DNA of 64,000 bases from Lolium rigidum (GCF_022539505.1 NC_061509.1:213304254-213368253), one strand, 5' to 3'; shown: positions 45,644 through 58,104, counted from the stretch's first letter. The notes: generated by a model from the letters alone, not told the origin. Program-made: numbers and translations.

Positions 45644-47795
45644 TGAAAGATCGAGATGTCGCCTAGAGGGGGGGGTGAATAGGCGATTACAAACTCTTTC
45701 GGATTTGTCTTGTAAGAATGCGGAATTAAACTATTGTTTAGTTTACAAGCACAAACCCTAGATATGCTAAGCTCAACTAAGTATAACAATAACAACTAGA
45801 GCTAAGCAAGATAGGCACAAGATATATGTAGCACAAGTGATAGCAAGATATATATATATAGTTCAAGCACGATGGCTATCACAAGGAAAGAGAACTCGGG
45901 TATAGAAATAACCGAGGCACGCGGAGACGAGGATGTATTCCCGTGTTCCCTTGCTTTGCAACAAGGTACGTCACGTTTGGAGGAGTGGAGGTCCCACGAA
46001 GGATTCCCCGCGCCACGAAGGCTCACCCTATTCTCCGAACCACACCCACGAAGGATAATGGCCCTTTCCTTATGGTTAGCTTTTCCTCCGCTCCGGAGAT
46101 GGCAAGCTCCACAACCACTTCACAAGCTCCACGAAGGAGAAGCCCGGGCCTCTTCACAATCTTCTTGAAGAGATCACCGGAGCACCAACCGCCAAGCCAA
46201 CTAGGAGGTTTCCCTCCAAGAGTAACAAGCTCACGGTCTCTCACTCGAACTAATCGTGGTGGAGAGCTCAACACTATGCAATGATGCAAAGCAAGAACAC
46301 TAGAGGTGTTCAAGTCCTTCACTCTCAAATCCCACCCGAACAACAAATGCTAGGATGAGATTGGAGAGGAAGAACAATGGGGAAAGTCAACAAAAGACTC
46401 CAAGATCTAGATCCAAAGAGTTCCCCTCACTTAGAGGAGAAATGGATTGGTGGAAGTGTAGATCTAGATCTCCTCTCTTAGATCCCTCAAGAATGAGCAA
46501 GAATCATGGGGGAATCAAGAGAGAGAGCAAGTTCTTCAAAGGCAACAATGGAGGAGAGAGAATGGAAGAACTAACTCAGCCCAAGGTGGAAGAAGGGCTA
46601 TTTATAGCCCAAGAGCAAATATAACCGTTGGGGAAAAGTTGGGCTGAGTCAACCATCGGGGAGGCCGGTCAACCGGGCCTGAGGCCGGGCCATCCGGTCC
46701 AGGGCCCGGTCGGACCGGGCCATAGACCGGACCAGCCGGTCCAAACCGGTCGGCAGGCCGGACCCCGATCGGGGTCACTTTGTGTCGTTCAGGAGGTCAT
46801 CCGGTTGGCGCCCGGTTGGCGACCGGTCAACCGGACTTCGCGTCGGACTGGCCGGTTGGGAGGCCGGTCAAACCGGGCGAGAAACCGGGCCAGCAGGAAA
46901 AACATGTTTTACTAAAACTGTGATAACTTTTATGTCCGGACCCCGATTGACATGAAACCAATTTTGTTGGAAAGATAACGACGAATAGAACCCCAACAAA
47001 AACTGGAAATATGGAGAATCCTCACAGGATATTTTTAAATGTTTTTAGGGAGGGAGTCTCCCACCGTCAAGAAACGGTGAAGACGTCCAAACTCGAAAAC
47101 GCAATAGAAGATGCATGCGGATTCCGTTTTCGATGAACTTGGGCTTGTTGTAAAGCTAGCAACAAGCTCAAGAACCTCACACAGAGAAACACCAAGAAGC
47201 AATAAGGATATGCAAAGTATGCAAAGGATTGAGCTCCCTAAGACGACGTGATCAAGTTACCTAACCGAAAGCCCCTCTTGATAGTGCGGCTATCTATCCT
47301 ATAATCCGGTCTCCCAACAACCACCTTGAGACCGGTAAAAGGAAAACCTATCAAGGTCATACCTGTGCCTTGCGCATCCCGCTTGATCTTGATGATAACT
47401 CTTCAAGCTCTACACAAGCCGGAATGCCTTACTTGATCATCGTTGCTTCGTGAAGACTCGCAAATGCTCCCACATACACCATGATGGGAAAGCTCCATTG
47501 ATGCACATCTTCACATGTCCAATGTCACCAAATGGACGGCAAGCTTCAAGCATGTGATCCACTTGAGATGCTCATCTTGAACTTGCACGACTCAACCTTG
47601 TATCTTCTAACCGATGATCTTGATGCCAATACACAAGGTATATCTTTATCTTCATGGCATCCATACTTGAATCCAACATATGGAGTACAAGTAGTACCTA
47701 TGGAATATTCCTTCATATAAACTTAATGAAAACATTAGTCCATAGGGGTTGTCATTAATTACCAAAACCACACATAGGGGCAATATACCCTTACA
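45644..47795 (-). mobile_element. Solo LTR, copy 2 of the 2.1-kb LTR family
   Basis: On the minus strand it runs TGTAAGGGTATATTGCCCC to GATCTTTCA. GTACT duplication at 45639-45643 and 47796-47800; block C shows one GTACT at the same place (57230). The minus strand has GGCTATAAATAGCCC near 46605 as promoter. The first half includes repeated CCGGTC/GACCGG motifs (46660-46890). Confidence 0.9.
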
Positions 47796-48498
47796 GTACT
47801 GCTCCCATTGCCACTATCAGCAACCATAAATACAGAGATTTCTGCGGGAAGTTTGTTGTGACACTTCTTACTGGAGACGTTAGCATCAGACCCGAGGCAA
47901 CTTGCTTAACTATGACAACAGAAATATTTTGCGCAATGCTCCACATTGGTGCTGATATTATATGGGTTACTCAATAGGTATGCCACTTCATTTCTGATTT
48001 TTCATAGTGTAACATGCTCTGTTTTTCACTTTTCACTTCACATTTTGTAATCTTATTAAGGGTGGTTCATGTACCTGATATGTGATTGATGATGCAATCA
48101 GGTAACTTTGATGAAGTCCATTATGTCAATGAAGCTGAGAGATGTGTAGTTTGGGAGGAAGTTATTAAATGCTCCTGAAAGAACATCAACATTGTTCTCC
48201 TTTCAGCAACGGTATGGACTGACCAATTTAGTGAAAACTGCAATTTTGTTATCTCTTTGCAATCACCCAAATATGGTATACACAATATAATTATGCAAGT
48301 ATGGCATGCCATTAATGTAGCATATAGTAGTTCAAGAATCCTAGAACTATTTAGTTGCTTTTGCGTTCTTAATTGATGATGAAAATCTTAAGGTGATGTG
48401 GTGTCAAGATTTCTGATTGTGTAAGTTCCATAACATGCAATTATGGCCATATGATCCAGGGACCTAGATTATGTCATACATGTCTTGAGTAATAGGTA

Positions 48499-48623
48499 TT
48501 CCCTCCGTTCAGAAAATAAGTGACTCAACTTTGTCTAGGTACGGATGTATCTAGATGCATTTATGTGCGTAGATACATCTGTATCTAGATAAAGTTGAGT
48601 CACTTATTTTTGAACGAAGGTTG
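48499..48623. mobile_element. Stowaway-type MITE, block B copy
   Basis: TA-flanked, folds into a near-perfect hairpin around AAGTGACTCAACTTTGTCTA and its complement. Shared with block C (57979-58104), so it predates the duplication. Confidence 0.8.
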
Positions 48624-49138
48624 TAGAACTTAGTGCAAGGCAGAAGAGTGAATTTATATGGCTTAATCCATATTTAACAGTTAACACCTTTTCTGCTTAG
48701 TTGATGATTTTGTATTGTTCTTTCTATGTCTTGACTATTCTTTCTCATTCTCGAAAGTGTTGTTTGGAAACTATTATTTGTCGTTCTCCTTTTTTCCTGA
48801 ATCAACTGAAGAGCCTGTGCATTTTCTACATATTTTGAACTTTATGGCTGGAAAGAAGTTACTAATTCCAGATAAGAGTGTCATGTGCTTCAAATACTTC
48901 CTTTTATTCTTGTGCAAACCATGAGGAACATACATAAGCAAGCAACAACAACTTCAAACAAACCCATACTCCAATTTTTTAAACCACTATTTATTTAACG
49001 GTTACAAATGCTCGTGGTATTTTTAACTTCATCAGTCCACACTCAGCTTGATCTGGCATACCACCTAGAGGTTGGAGCAGTTTTATTCGATCCATGAGAA
49101 AGCACCATTATTATTATGTATGATCCCTCTTTGCTGAC

Positions 49139-49683
49139 TTAGTTGTACGCATCTGGGTTGGCGATGAGGTAGGCCTCAGCAGTGTTGAACATCTCAGTGA
49201 CAGAGTCCTTGGCCTTGAGCATCTTGTCCTTCCCCTCCACGCCCTTGTACGTGCATTCCACCTTCGCCACACTCCCACCGTTAGCCGTTGGCTTCACCTT
49301 GACATTAAACGTGGCCGTCTCAGTGCCGTCACACTCGATGGTGTATTTGCACTCGCACTTGTCCACATCGAGGAACTCAACCTTCTTCTTCATGACGTTG
49401 AAGGGCATGGCTGCACCATCAATTGTGTGTTATGGTTTGAACAGGTCTGCCAGACAGCAGGTGACATGGATGTATTTCTATTTGTGGTATGCATACCTGA
49501 GTTGCAGTTGTAGTGCCTGACGCTGCCGATACCGCCATCTCCCTCAGCATGGTGGGCGTTGTCGAAGATGTGTGGGGCGAGCTTGGGTGCCAGATTGTGC
49601 CAGTCCATGACGCAGGCGCGGAACTTGCGCTGCGCAGCCACTCGCGACTCGAGCTCGAGGGTCCAGCTGTTGGTGGAGGCCAT
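49139..49683 (-). CDS. PR10: PR10 (Bet v 1-like) pathogenesis-related protein, copy 1
   Basis: Two exons: 49683-49497 and 49410-49139, intron of 86 bp with GTATGC donor and GTGCAG acceptor; 152 residues. It belongs to the PR10 family of the Bet v 1 fold, small cytosolic proteins with a hydrophobic ligand cavity, induced by pathogens and jasmonate in grasses. It starts MASTNSWTLELES; the glycine-rich P-loop GDGGIGSV is at residues 48-55 and the C-terminal helix ends AEAYLIANPDAYN. Length is about that of the family (150-160). A TATA box lies at 49791-49800 and AATAAA at 49087. No defect is visible. Its promoter differs from copy 2 beyond the TATA box. The helicase fragment B converges on it. 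Confidence 0.93.
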
Positions 49684-49790
49684 TGCTGTGATTATCAACT
49701 ACAACCGGGTGCAGATGGTGTGAGCCGAGAGTTATTGTACCTAGAGGAGAGCTGATGTTTGATGGTTGCCTGGAGAGAGGAAACAAGCGC

Positions 49791-49800
49791 TTTAAATAGA
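49791..49800 (-). promoter_or_regulatory. TATA box of PR10 copy 1
   Basis: Minus strand TCTATTTAAA, 108 bp upstream of the start codon, conserved at 59231-59240 before copy 2. Confidence 0.65.
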
Positions 49801-49989
49801 TGAAACACGCGTTGGTGAAGCTAGGTCCGTGAAGTTTTTTCAAATGTTTAGTTGAAGGGACGAATGCGTGTACAAATTGATGGAGAAATTAATGAAAAGA
49901 GAAGAATGGGCGTCCAGATAAAAAGCAAAAAATGAGAAAGGGCATCCAACGCGAATATAGGTAGCACATTTTCCTAGTTCCGAGATGTG

Positions 49990-50753
49990 TAAGGATGCAT
50001 CCAATGCCAATAAATATGTGCGCGTTGTGCGGCCATGAGCGCCTCCGAGAGAGCTCGCAACTTGCAAGTGCAAGCGCGGGATGGTGACATGTCACAGCGC
50101 CAGCAGCGCCGAAAGCATACATGTTCAATTTTCTTGCTTCGAGTCTCGTGATGAGCCCATGCACGCTGTTCAGTGATGAGTAGTAGGTGGTGTAGCCAAC
50201 GGCGGAGCCAGGAATTTGTCACGCCACGGGCGAACGACAAAGGGCAAATTTTTTTTGTCTATAATTACCCCAGTTCTAAGGCATAATAGAATATAGCTAA
50301 TTTAAGCACTCTATTTAATGGTGTTTCAACAATTCAACTCACAACTTCAGATATAATAAAAGGCAATATGTATCATACATGAAACAAAACTACGGAAGAT
50401 GGTATCAAATGGATGATCAGCTTGTCGAGCCTCCCATGACTTCATCTTCGATAGTAGAAGAAGCCATCCCTTGAAATATAAGATGTTGATCGTTCATCAG
50501 TACATACACAAGCAACATGAGATAGTTCATAATGGATGCAAAAAAATGAAAACACCGTGTAGCCACCTATAGCTTAATTTCGAATTGAGGACATGCCGCA
50601 GGATGGACTGCCCATCGGTTTGGCTGAGCTATTGCTGTGGAGTGACCTTGATCGACCCATGTGGACCAGCAGCCAGCTGCAGTATTGTGGGCCAGAGGCA
50701 TTAATTGCGCATGGCAGAACGAGAATTAGAGTCTATTTGCTTTTTGCCATACT
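49990..50753. other. Stretch without recognised features
   Basis: Upstream of PR10 copy 1. Left part shares AAGGATGCATCCAAT with the upstream region of copy 2; the rest is unassigned. Confidence 0.45.
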
Positions 50754-50769
50754 ACTTTGCTATATTCAT

Positions 50770-52626
50770 TTTTTTTTGTTTTTTTAAACGGAGGCAAAAG
50801 CTTTGCCTCATCCATTAATTAAGCAGAAGGTGCTCGGTTTTTAGGAGAAAAACGGCGAAAATCTACAACAGGGTCAAGCCCACACCCGCCCACACGACGG
50901 CGCGAAGGGCACACTGAGCCACCCTGGCTACCCACAGAAGCTACGCAAACGCGAAGCTCGAGTTGGCCTATGCCAAACAGATGGCTCCCCAAGAAAAGGC
51001 CGGTAGCTCCGATTCTGACGACGAGCCCCGGAAAGGAGATGCACAAGACCTGCGCCGAAAAGGACCTTCATCGCCGGACCACCCCTCGAAGGTCATCGTA
51101 CACCACCCAAAGGCAGCTTCGACTTCACAGCAAGAGGAGGCCAACCTGAAGACATTCGGACACGCCGGGACGGAGCCGACTAACACGGTCTTGCAGCAAC
51201 CAAACCATGCTCAGCACCATTGTCGTTGCCGCCAAGCCCACCGTCGAGAGTCACCTTATCGCCCACACGACCCAAGGCCAAACACCCTTGAAGATGACGA
51301 ACATTCGGAGCCGCCGCTCCGACATACCGCTGCTCCGTCGCGCCCTGCTCGCCCACCAAGACCACCACCTTTCGGGGCCGCCGCCCCGACGTACCACCGC
51401 TCGCTCTCGAGCTGCAACGCTGCACGAACCGTCCACCCGCAACCCAAGCTGCACAGGGCAAACGACCGCAGACCACGGGATCACACCAACTCATCCGGGG
51501 CCGCCGCCCCGACATAACGTCCGACCGTCCCCTCTAGGACGCGTCCGACCGAGCCGACTACCCTGCCGCCCACACAGCCAGGGTCGCCACCCAAGCCGTG
51601 ACAAGCCGCATCCCCGCACCATAGAGATGTTGCCGCACCGCCTTCCGGGGCCGCCGCCCCGGCTCACAGCCACCTACCCGAGGCAGCCGCCTCGGCATCC
51701 TCCAACGCAGACGGTAAGGCAACGCAGCCCGGCAACCAGACCACCCTCGCCGAGTGAAGGACATGCCCTCCAAAGACGACGCCTCCAAGAAGGGAAGCAA
51801 CGAGACCGCCACCGTCGCCCGGTCCGGCCGAGGCAAGAGCTTGGGTTTTCACCTGGAGGGCACGAATCCTCGAAGGCAGAAGAGGTTGGAGCTCCACGAC
51901 GATGCCTTCAAGAAGGGGAACGGCGCCCTGGGGCGTCGCCATCGCTGGCACCAACCAAGTCTGGCAGAGCTTTCACCCGAGCAAGCACCCTCCCGCCGAG
52001 GCTTCCTTCACTGGCAGGGCAGCCGGAGCACGCCATCATGCGCGCCATCACCGTCTTCCACCAAACCCAACACATGTGGCCACTCCCGCTGATCAAAAGA
52101 TCTGGCCAGATTAACCAAACTGCGTCCTCCATGCCGCACAGCCCCGGGCAACTTCCACGCCGCAATCCCTGCAAACGTCGTTGCCGAGCCCTCCTCGGCC
52201 GCCGACGCGCAGCACAGCTCTCCACCACGGACCGCCGTCGGCGCGAGGCCAAGACAAGATCTGGCCGAGCTCGATCCGCCGTGCCCCGCACAACCCGGCC
52301 ACACCCGACTACCGGCGCCTCCACCCCGACGAGGCGACGAGGGAGAGCACCACAACTTCCCGGGGCCGCCCCGGCTTCCGCGCGCCGGCGAGCTCGCCGT
52401 CGTCGTCCCAGTCGCGTCGACCAGGCCACCGGCGCCACCTCCGTAGAAGACGAGCCCCCCGAGCCACCTTTGGCAGACGGGCCCGCCGCCACCGCGGCAA
52501 GGGCCGGCGGCAGCGGCGGAGGAGGCCGGGGAAGGGCTAGGCGGGGCGGTGGCGGAGAGGTTGCCCTCGGTGCCGCCTGGGTGCGACACGGGGGGTCGGG
52601 GTTATGCAGTTTGAGTTTCTCTTTCC
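50770..52626 (-). mobile_element. GC-rich LINE-like retroposon, minus strand
   Basis: Duplication ACTTTGCTATATTCAT at 50754-50769 and 52627-52642. On the minus strand it ends TTTTGCCTCCG followed by an A-rich tail. It contains about five GGGGCCGCCGCCCCG palindromes (51310-51660, 52360). Long GC-rich frames occur on both strands (up to 481 residues) but show no known domain and no RT. It resembles the element at 43817-45541 in organisation, not in sequence. Confidence 0.75.
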
Positions 52627-52973
52627 ACTTTGCTATATTCATGCTTTTGTAGTGGTCCATCCAATGGTGAATACTGTAATAGCGTGAAACTACCTTCATT
52701 TTATCGAATAAGTCTTATATTTTTCCTACAAAAGTCAAACTAGGTAAAGTTTGATCAAGTTTTTAGAAAAAAAATGTACAATTCAAAATCAACACCGTTA
52801 GATGCATCATCAAATATATTTTCATATGATATCTATATAGTGTCATAGGTCTTGATAGTTTTATTTGAAAGTTTGGTCAAACTTTGCTTTGCTTACAACA
52901 ACAACAACAAAGCCTTTATTCCCAAACAAGTTGGGTAGGCTAGAGGTGAAGCCTAGAAGATCTCGTAACCAAC

Positions 52974-54480
52974 TCATGGTTCTGGCACATGGATAGCAAG
53001 CTTCCACGTGACTCTTTCCATGGCTAGTTCTTTGGTGATACTCCAGTCCTTCAGATCTCTCTTTACGGACTCCTCCCATGTCAAGTGTGGTCTACCCTGT
53101 CCTCTCTTGACATTATCAACACGCTTTAGCCGTCCACTATGTACTGGAGCTTCTGGAGGCCTGCACTGAATATGCCCAAACCATCTTAGACGATGTTGGA
53201 CAAGCTTCTCTGCAATCGGTGCTACCCCAACTATATCTTGTATATCATCATTTCGGACTCGGTCCTTCCTCGTGTGGCCACACATCCATCTCAACATGCG
53301 CATCTCCGCCACACCTAACTGTTGAACATGCCGCCTTTTAGTCGGCCAACACTCAGCACCATACAACATTGCGGGTCGAACTGCCATCCTATAGAACTTG
53401 CCTTTTAGCTTTTGTGGCACTCTCTTATCACAAAGAATGCCAGAAGCTTGGCGCCACTTCATCCATCCGGCTTTGATCCGGTGGTTCACATCTTCATCAA
53501 TATCTCCATCCTTGTGCAGGATTGACCCAAAGTATCGAAAGGTGTCCTTCTGAGGCACCACTTGCCCATCCAGGCTAACCTCCTCCTCCTCGTGCCTAGT
53601 AGTACTAAAATCGCACATCATGTACTCAGTTTTAGTTTTACTAAGTCTAAAACCTTTCGATTCTAGGGTTTGTCTCCAAAGTTCTAACTTCCTATTGACC
53701 CCTGTTCAACTATCATCGATTAGGACCACATCATCCGCAAAGAGCATACACCATGGGATATCTTCTTGTATATCCCTTGTGACCTCATCCATCACCAAAT
53801 CAAATAGATAAGGGCTCACAGCTGACCCCTGGTGCAGTCCCATTCGGGAAGTCATCGGCATCGCCATCTCTTGTTCGAACACTTGTCACAACATTATCGT
53901 ACATGTCATTGATGAGGGTAATGTACTTTGCTAGGACTTTGTGTTTCTACAAGGCCCAACACAGGACGTGTCGCGGTATCTTATCGTAGGCCTTCTCCAA
54001 GTCAATGAACACCATATGCAGGTCCTTCTTTTGCTCTTTGTATCTCTCCATGAGTTGTCGTACCAAGAAGATGGCTTCCATGGTCGACCTCCCAGGCATG
54101 AAACAAAACTGATTTTTGGTCACGCTTGTCATTCGTCTTAAACGGTGCTCAATGACTCTCTCCCATAGCTTCATTGTATGGCTCATAAGCTTAATTCCAC
54201 GGTAGTTAGTACAACTCTGAATATCCCCTTTGTTCTTGAAGATTGGTACTAATATACTGCGTCTCCATTCTTCTGGCATCTTGTTTGCCCCCAAAATGGA
54301 GTTGAAGAGCTTAGTTAGCCATACTATCGCTATGTCTCCGAGGCCTCTCCACACCTCAATGGGGATACCATCAGGGCCCATTGCCTTGCCTCCCTTCATC
54401 CTTCTCAACGCCTCCTTGACCTCATACTCCTGGATTCGTCGCACAAAACAAGCTCTCAGTCTCCCCATTGAACAACCCAT
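52974..54480 (-). pseudogene. RTE LINE reverse transcriptase
   Basis: From 54480: [52 protein letters not shown] and [14 protein letters not shown], then in another frame GLHQGSAVSPYLFDLVMD and the catalytic FADDVVL (near 53740). A TGA follows at DDS. The frame from 53621 gives the thumb and C-terminal part with RYFGSIL, MLYGAECW and RLRWFGHI. It copies LINE RNA at nicked target DNA. One frameshift near 53945 and one stop near 53710 inactivate it. Confidence 0.9.
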
Positions 54481-54727
54481 CGAAGTACTCCCGTCATCTA
54501 TGCTTAATCTCTTTGTCCTTCACCAGGAGCTGGTATGCTTCGTCCTTGATGGACTTGGTCAACATCCCTTCCTCTCTCGGATCTTGGCCATCCTATAGAT
54601 GTCCTTTTCGCCTTCCTTCGTGTCTAACCGCTGGTAGAGGTCCTCATACGCCTGATCCCTTGCTTCACTCACAGCTCGCTTTGCGACCTTCTTTGCCATC
54701 TTGTAATTCTCCATGTTGTTTGTACTC

Positions 54728-55900
54728 CTATCCTGGTACACTCCTATCCAGGTACAGGCGTCTGAAACAATCTTTCTTCTCCTTAATAGTGTTCCACCAC
54801 CAGGTATCCCTAACTCCGCTTCTACTTCCCCTGGACACTCCAAACTCCTCTGAGGCCACCTTACGAATACAGGTCGCCATCTTCATCCACATATTGTCCG
54901 CATCACCTCCTTCCTCCCAATGGCCCTCCTTAATGACCCTCTCCTTAAACGTCTGAGCTACCTCTACCTTGAGCTTCCACCACTTCGTTCTAGCGACTTT
55001 CGCACGCTTATCCCGCTGGACACGAAGTCGAAAGCCGAAATCCACCACCACAAGCTTATGCTGATGGACAACACTCTCTCCAGGTATCACCTTACAATCT
55101 AGGCACACACTCCTGTCTTCTCTCCTTGAGAGGATGAAGTCAATCTGGCTGCTGTGGTGGCCACTACTAAAAGTCACTAGATGTGATTCTCTCTTTTTAA
55201 AGAGGGTGTTAGCTACGATCATGTCGTACGCTAAAGCAAAGCTTAGGACATCTTCCCCTTCTTGATTCCTGATGCCATAGCCAAAGCCCCCATGCACCCC
55301 TTCAAAACCTATGTTAGATGTACCCACGTGGCCATTAAGGTCTCCTCCTATGAAGAGCTTTTCGCCACTGGGTATACCCCTGACCAAGTCCTCTAGGCCT
55401 TCCCGGAACTCCCTCTTCGTGTTCTCATTGTGGCCTATTTGCAGGGCATAAGCGCTAATAACATTGAGAACTAAGTCCCCAACTACGAGCTTGACCAGGA
55501 TAATCCGGTTCCCACATCTCTTGACGTCTACCACTCCAAATTTGAGGCTCTTGTTGATCAAGATGCCTACTCCATTTCTGTTTGGAGTCGTTCCCGTATA
55601 CCACAACTTGAAGCCGGTATCCTCTACTTCCTTCGCCTTCTGTCCCCTCCACTTGGTCTCCTGGACGCAAAGGATATCAACGCCTCTCCTCACCGCTGTA
55701 TCAACTAGCTCCCGAAGCTTACCTGTCAGGGACCCTACGTTCCAGCTACCTAAGCGAAACCTCCTAGGCTCGGCTAGTTTCCTTACCCTTCGCACTCGTC
55801 GAGTCAAATGCGAAGACCCTTGCTCATTTTCCACTACACCCGGGCGCCGATGTAGCGCGCCACTAAGGATGCGACGACCCGATCCTTGCTCACTTGCCAC
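54728..55900 (-). pseudogene. RTE LINE apurinic-type endonuclease (EEP domain)
   Basis: The 390-residue frame shows LGSWNVGSL, LCVQETKW, GVGILINKS, LFIGGDLNGHVG, IDFILSR and HKLVVVDF, the conserved Asn, Glu, Asp-Asn and His positions of the exonuclease-endonuclease-phosphatase fold. It nicks target DNA to prime reverse transcription. In the element it should be fused to the RT; an 18-bp-like tandem duplication (CTCCTATCCNGGTAC twice, 54727-54758) shifts the frame between the two domains. The endonuclease part itself is open and has all key residues. Confidence 0.9.
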
Positions 55901-56395
55901 CGTATCTAGATCAAGATACGGCGCGCCACCTAGGGGGTGACGACCCGGCCCTTGCCTATTTTTGACACCACACCCGGGTTCAGATATGGCGCGTCGCTAA
56001 GAGGGTTACGCCCCAACGAAAATCTTTTGGGTTTCATCTCCATAAGAGTGGCTGGGTTTTTTACGTTGGCTCGCCAAGTCTATCACAACCCTCCTCCTTT
56101 ACGTTGCTTTGCTTAACTTTTCAAAAAAAAAATAGGCCTTATTCAGTACTATATCTCTTCTTTGACAATCTACAGTCTACACCTTTGCGTTGTAAATTAC
56201 CACGAATATAAAACATTCATTTTAACTTACCAAGCAAATGTATGCCACAATTTGTAAATTTGTTTTAGAATTAGTGAGGATGGGAGAACTTTTCTGTATG
56301 CATGGCAGCTATCATCGTTAACAAACTTGAAATTGTGTCTGTCCATCCTCTTACGCCCTTCACATCCATATTGTGAAGGGCTTCAAGTTAATGTA

Positions 56396-56519
56396 GTCCC
56401 TCCATCCTATGAAATTTGTCTGAACTTTATCAAAATTTGGATGTATCTAGACATTATTTAGCATCTAGATACGTCTAAATTTTGACAAAGTTCAGACAAG
56501 TTCCGTGGGATGGAGGGAG
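56396..56519. mobile_element. Stowaway-type MITE, block C only
   Basis: TA-flanked, ends GTCCCTCCATCCTATG and complement ACTCCCTCCATCCCACG, near-perfect hairpin. Block B reads AAGTTAATGTATGATAAAA across the site, one TA only, so this insertion postdates the duplication. Confidence 0.9.
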
Positions 56520-56807
56520 TATGATAAAAAAAAATTGTGGACTAAAGACTCATAAGTTTGCATTCATATGATTTTACCACCATTGTTTGAAACACTGGAG
56601 TGGTTAATGGACAAGTAATCCTGCATATCTTTCAAATCCTCTTTCCATTACATAGAGATAGAAGCGAGAAGTGATGTTTCCTTCCTCCATATTTTTAATA
56701 TTTCCAATCAAGGTTATGCATACATAGTATGATACTGAATGTCTGATCTAATCACTAACCTATATATTCTCTATATCTACCATAAATAGGTTATATATTA
56801 TGCCAAG

Positions 56808-57643
56808 AAGGGGGATCAGTCATTGTGGCGGCCCATATGTCAGCAGGAAAGACAGTTGTTGCAGAGTATGCCTTTGCTTTAGCAGCAAAAGTATGGCTGA
56901 CTTCCCTGATTTTTTTATGTATATTTTTTGTAAACTACGGCCATTCATGCTTCTTATTTGCTCTGTTATTTGTGGTCAGTAATCTGCTTGAGCTACAGAG
57001 GTTACTAGAATACTTTATAGTTGCTTTGAGAATCCTGATATATGTACACTTTTACTTTTGTAAGTACATTGATGTACCACATACTTTTTTACAGTACTTC
57101 TCTATGCACTGTACCAGTTTATTCAAACGGTCGCAAATAACATGTATTGATATGTCTTGATAAAAAGAATGCAAGTGTGGACACTGTGATAATAGGCAGT
57201 GTTATTATGCAGCATTGCACTAGGGCTGTCTGTACTGCTCCCACTGAAACTACCAGCAATCACAAATACAGAGATTTTTGCAGGAAGTTTGATGTGAGAT
57301 TTCTTACTGGAGACGCTGGCATCAGACCAGAGACAACTTGCTTAATTATGACAACAGAAATATTATGCTCAATGCTCCACAGTGGTACACGGGATAGGGA
57401 TATTCAATGAGTATGCCACTGCATTTCTGTTTTTTCATAGTGTAACATGCTCTGTTTTTCACTTTCCACTTTACATTTTGTAATCTTATTAAGGGTGGTT
57501 CATGTACCTGATATGTGATTGATGATGCAATCAGGTGACTTTGATGAAGTCCATCATGTCAATGATGCTGAGAGATGTGTAGTTTGGGAGGAAGTTATTA
57601 AATGCTCCCGAAGCACGTCAACATTGTTCCCCTTTTAGCAACG
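56808..57643 (+). pseudogene. SKI2: SKI2-type RNA helicase fragment, block C
   Basis: Three exons. 56808-56890: VIVAAHMSAGKTVVAEYAFALA with an intact Walker A motif. 57213-57410: HCTRAVCTAPTETTSNHKYR, FLTGDAGIRPETTC and LIMTTEILCSMLHSG, then a TGA. 57535-57643: FDEVHHVNDAERCVVWEEVI with the DEVH box. Borders keep GTATGC/GTATGG donors. This matches SKI2 helicase domain 1 (motifs I to II). Upstream and downstream exons are missing and there is an in-frame stop, so it is a pseudogene. It is less damaged than copy B, which lost the Walker A lysine. Confidence 0.82.
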
Positions 57644-57978
57644 GTATGGATTGATTGATTTAGTGACAACTGCAATTTTGTTATCACTTAATCCCTTTGC
57701 AATCACCCAAATATGGTATACACAGTACTGATGCTGAAACTTTTACTCTGGAATAGTTGAGTCATATCAATTATGCAACTATGGCATGTCCTTAATGTAG
57801 CATATAGCTCAAGAATCCTAGAACTATTTAGTTGCTTTTGGATTCTTAATTGATGATGAAAATCTGATGTGGTCATAGTTATGGCAAGATTTCTGATTGT
57901 GTATGTTTCATAGCATGCAATTATGGCCATATGATCCAGGGACCTAGATTATGTCATACATGTCTTGAGTAATAGATA

Positions 57979-58104
57979 TTCCCTCATTTCGGAAATAAGT
58001 GACTCAACATTGTCTAGGTACGGATGTATCTAGACGCATTTATGTGTGTAGATACATCCGTATATCTAGATAAAGTTGAGTCACTTATTTTCTAATAGAG
58101 GTTG
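57979..58104. mobile_element. Stowaway-type MITE, block C copy
   Basis: Same MITE as 48499-48623, with several substitutions, at the same position relative to the helicase exons and PR10. Confidence 0.8.

Larger units (their letters stand above)
43468..48211 (+). pseudogene. SKI2: SKI2-type RNA helicase fragment, block B
   Basis: Exon with motif I at 43468-43558 reads VAAHMSTGMTVVAEYAFALA; the Walker A lysine is replaced by Met (TGMT), and a 16-G run precedes it. The next exon (45620 to 47977) is split by a solo LTR right after HCTRAVCT; after the LTR it continues [25 protein letters not shown] and MTTEI. The third exon (48102-48211) holds FDEVHYVNEAERCVVWEEVI, the DEVH box. The intron between the first two also carries a 1.7-kb retroposon. 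Stops follow each exon. It cannot encode an active helicase. Confidence 0.8.
52896..56103 (-). mobile_element. RTE-clade LINE, nearly full length (3208 bp)
   Basis: TTGCTTTGCTTA duplication at 52884-52895 and 56104-56115; block B keeps the single TTTGCTTTGCTTG. On the minus strand it has a 5' leader, an endonuclease, a reverse transcriptase, and ends with a (TTG)n tail (GTTGTTGTTGTTG), the usual simple-repeat 3' end of RTE elements. The frame is broken only a few times, so it is fairly young. Confidence 0.92.
52693..56146. mobile_element. Stowaway-type MITE, block C copy, split by RTE LINE
   Basis: Left part CCTTCATTTTATCGAATAAG (52693-52895), right part 56116-56146. Together they match 42639-42886 of block B. 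The RTE LINE sits between. Confidence 0.75.

Noticed and set aside
51207..52652. Open frame of 481 residues on the plus strand
   Set aside because: It lies antisense in a GC-rich retroposon, is Pro/Arg/His-rich, has no domain and overlaps similar frames on the other strand. Composition explains it.
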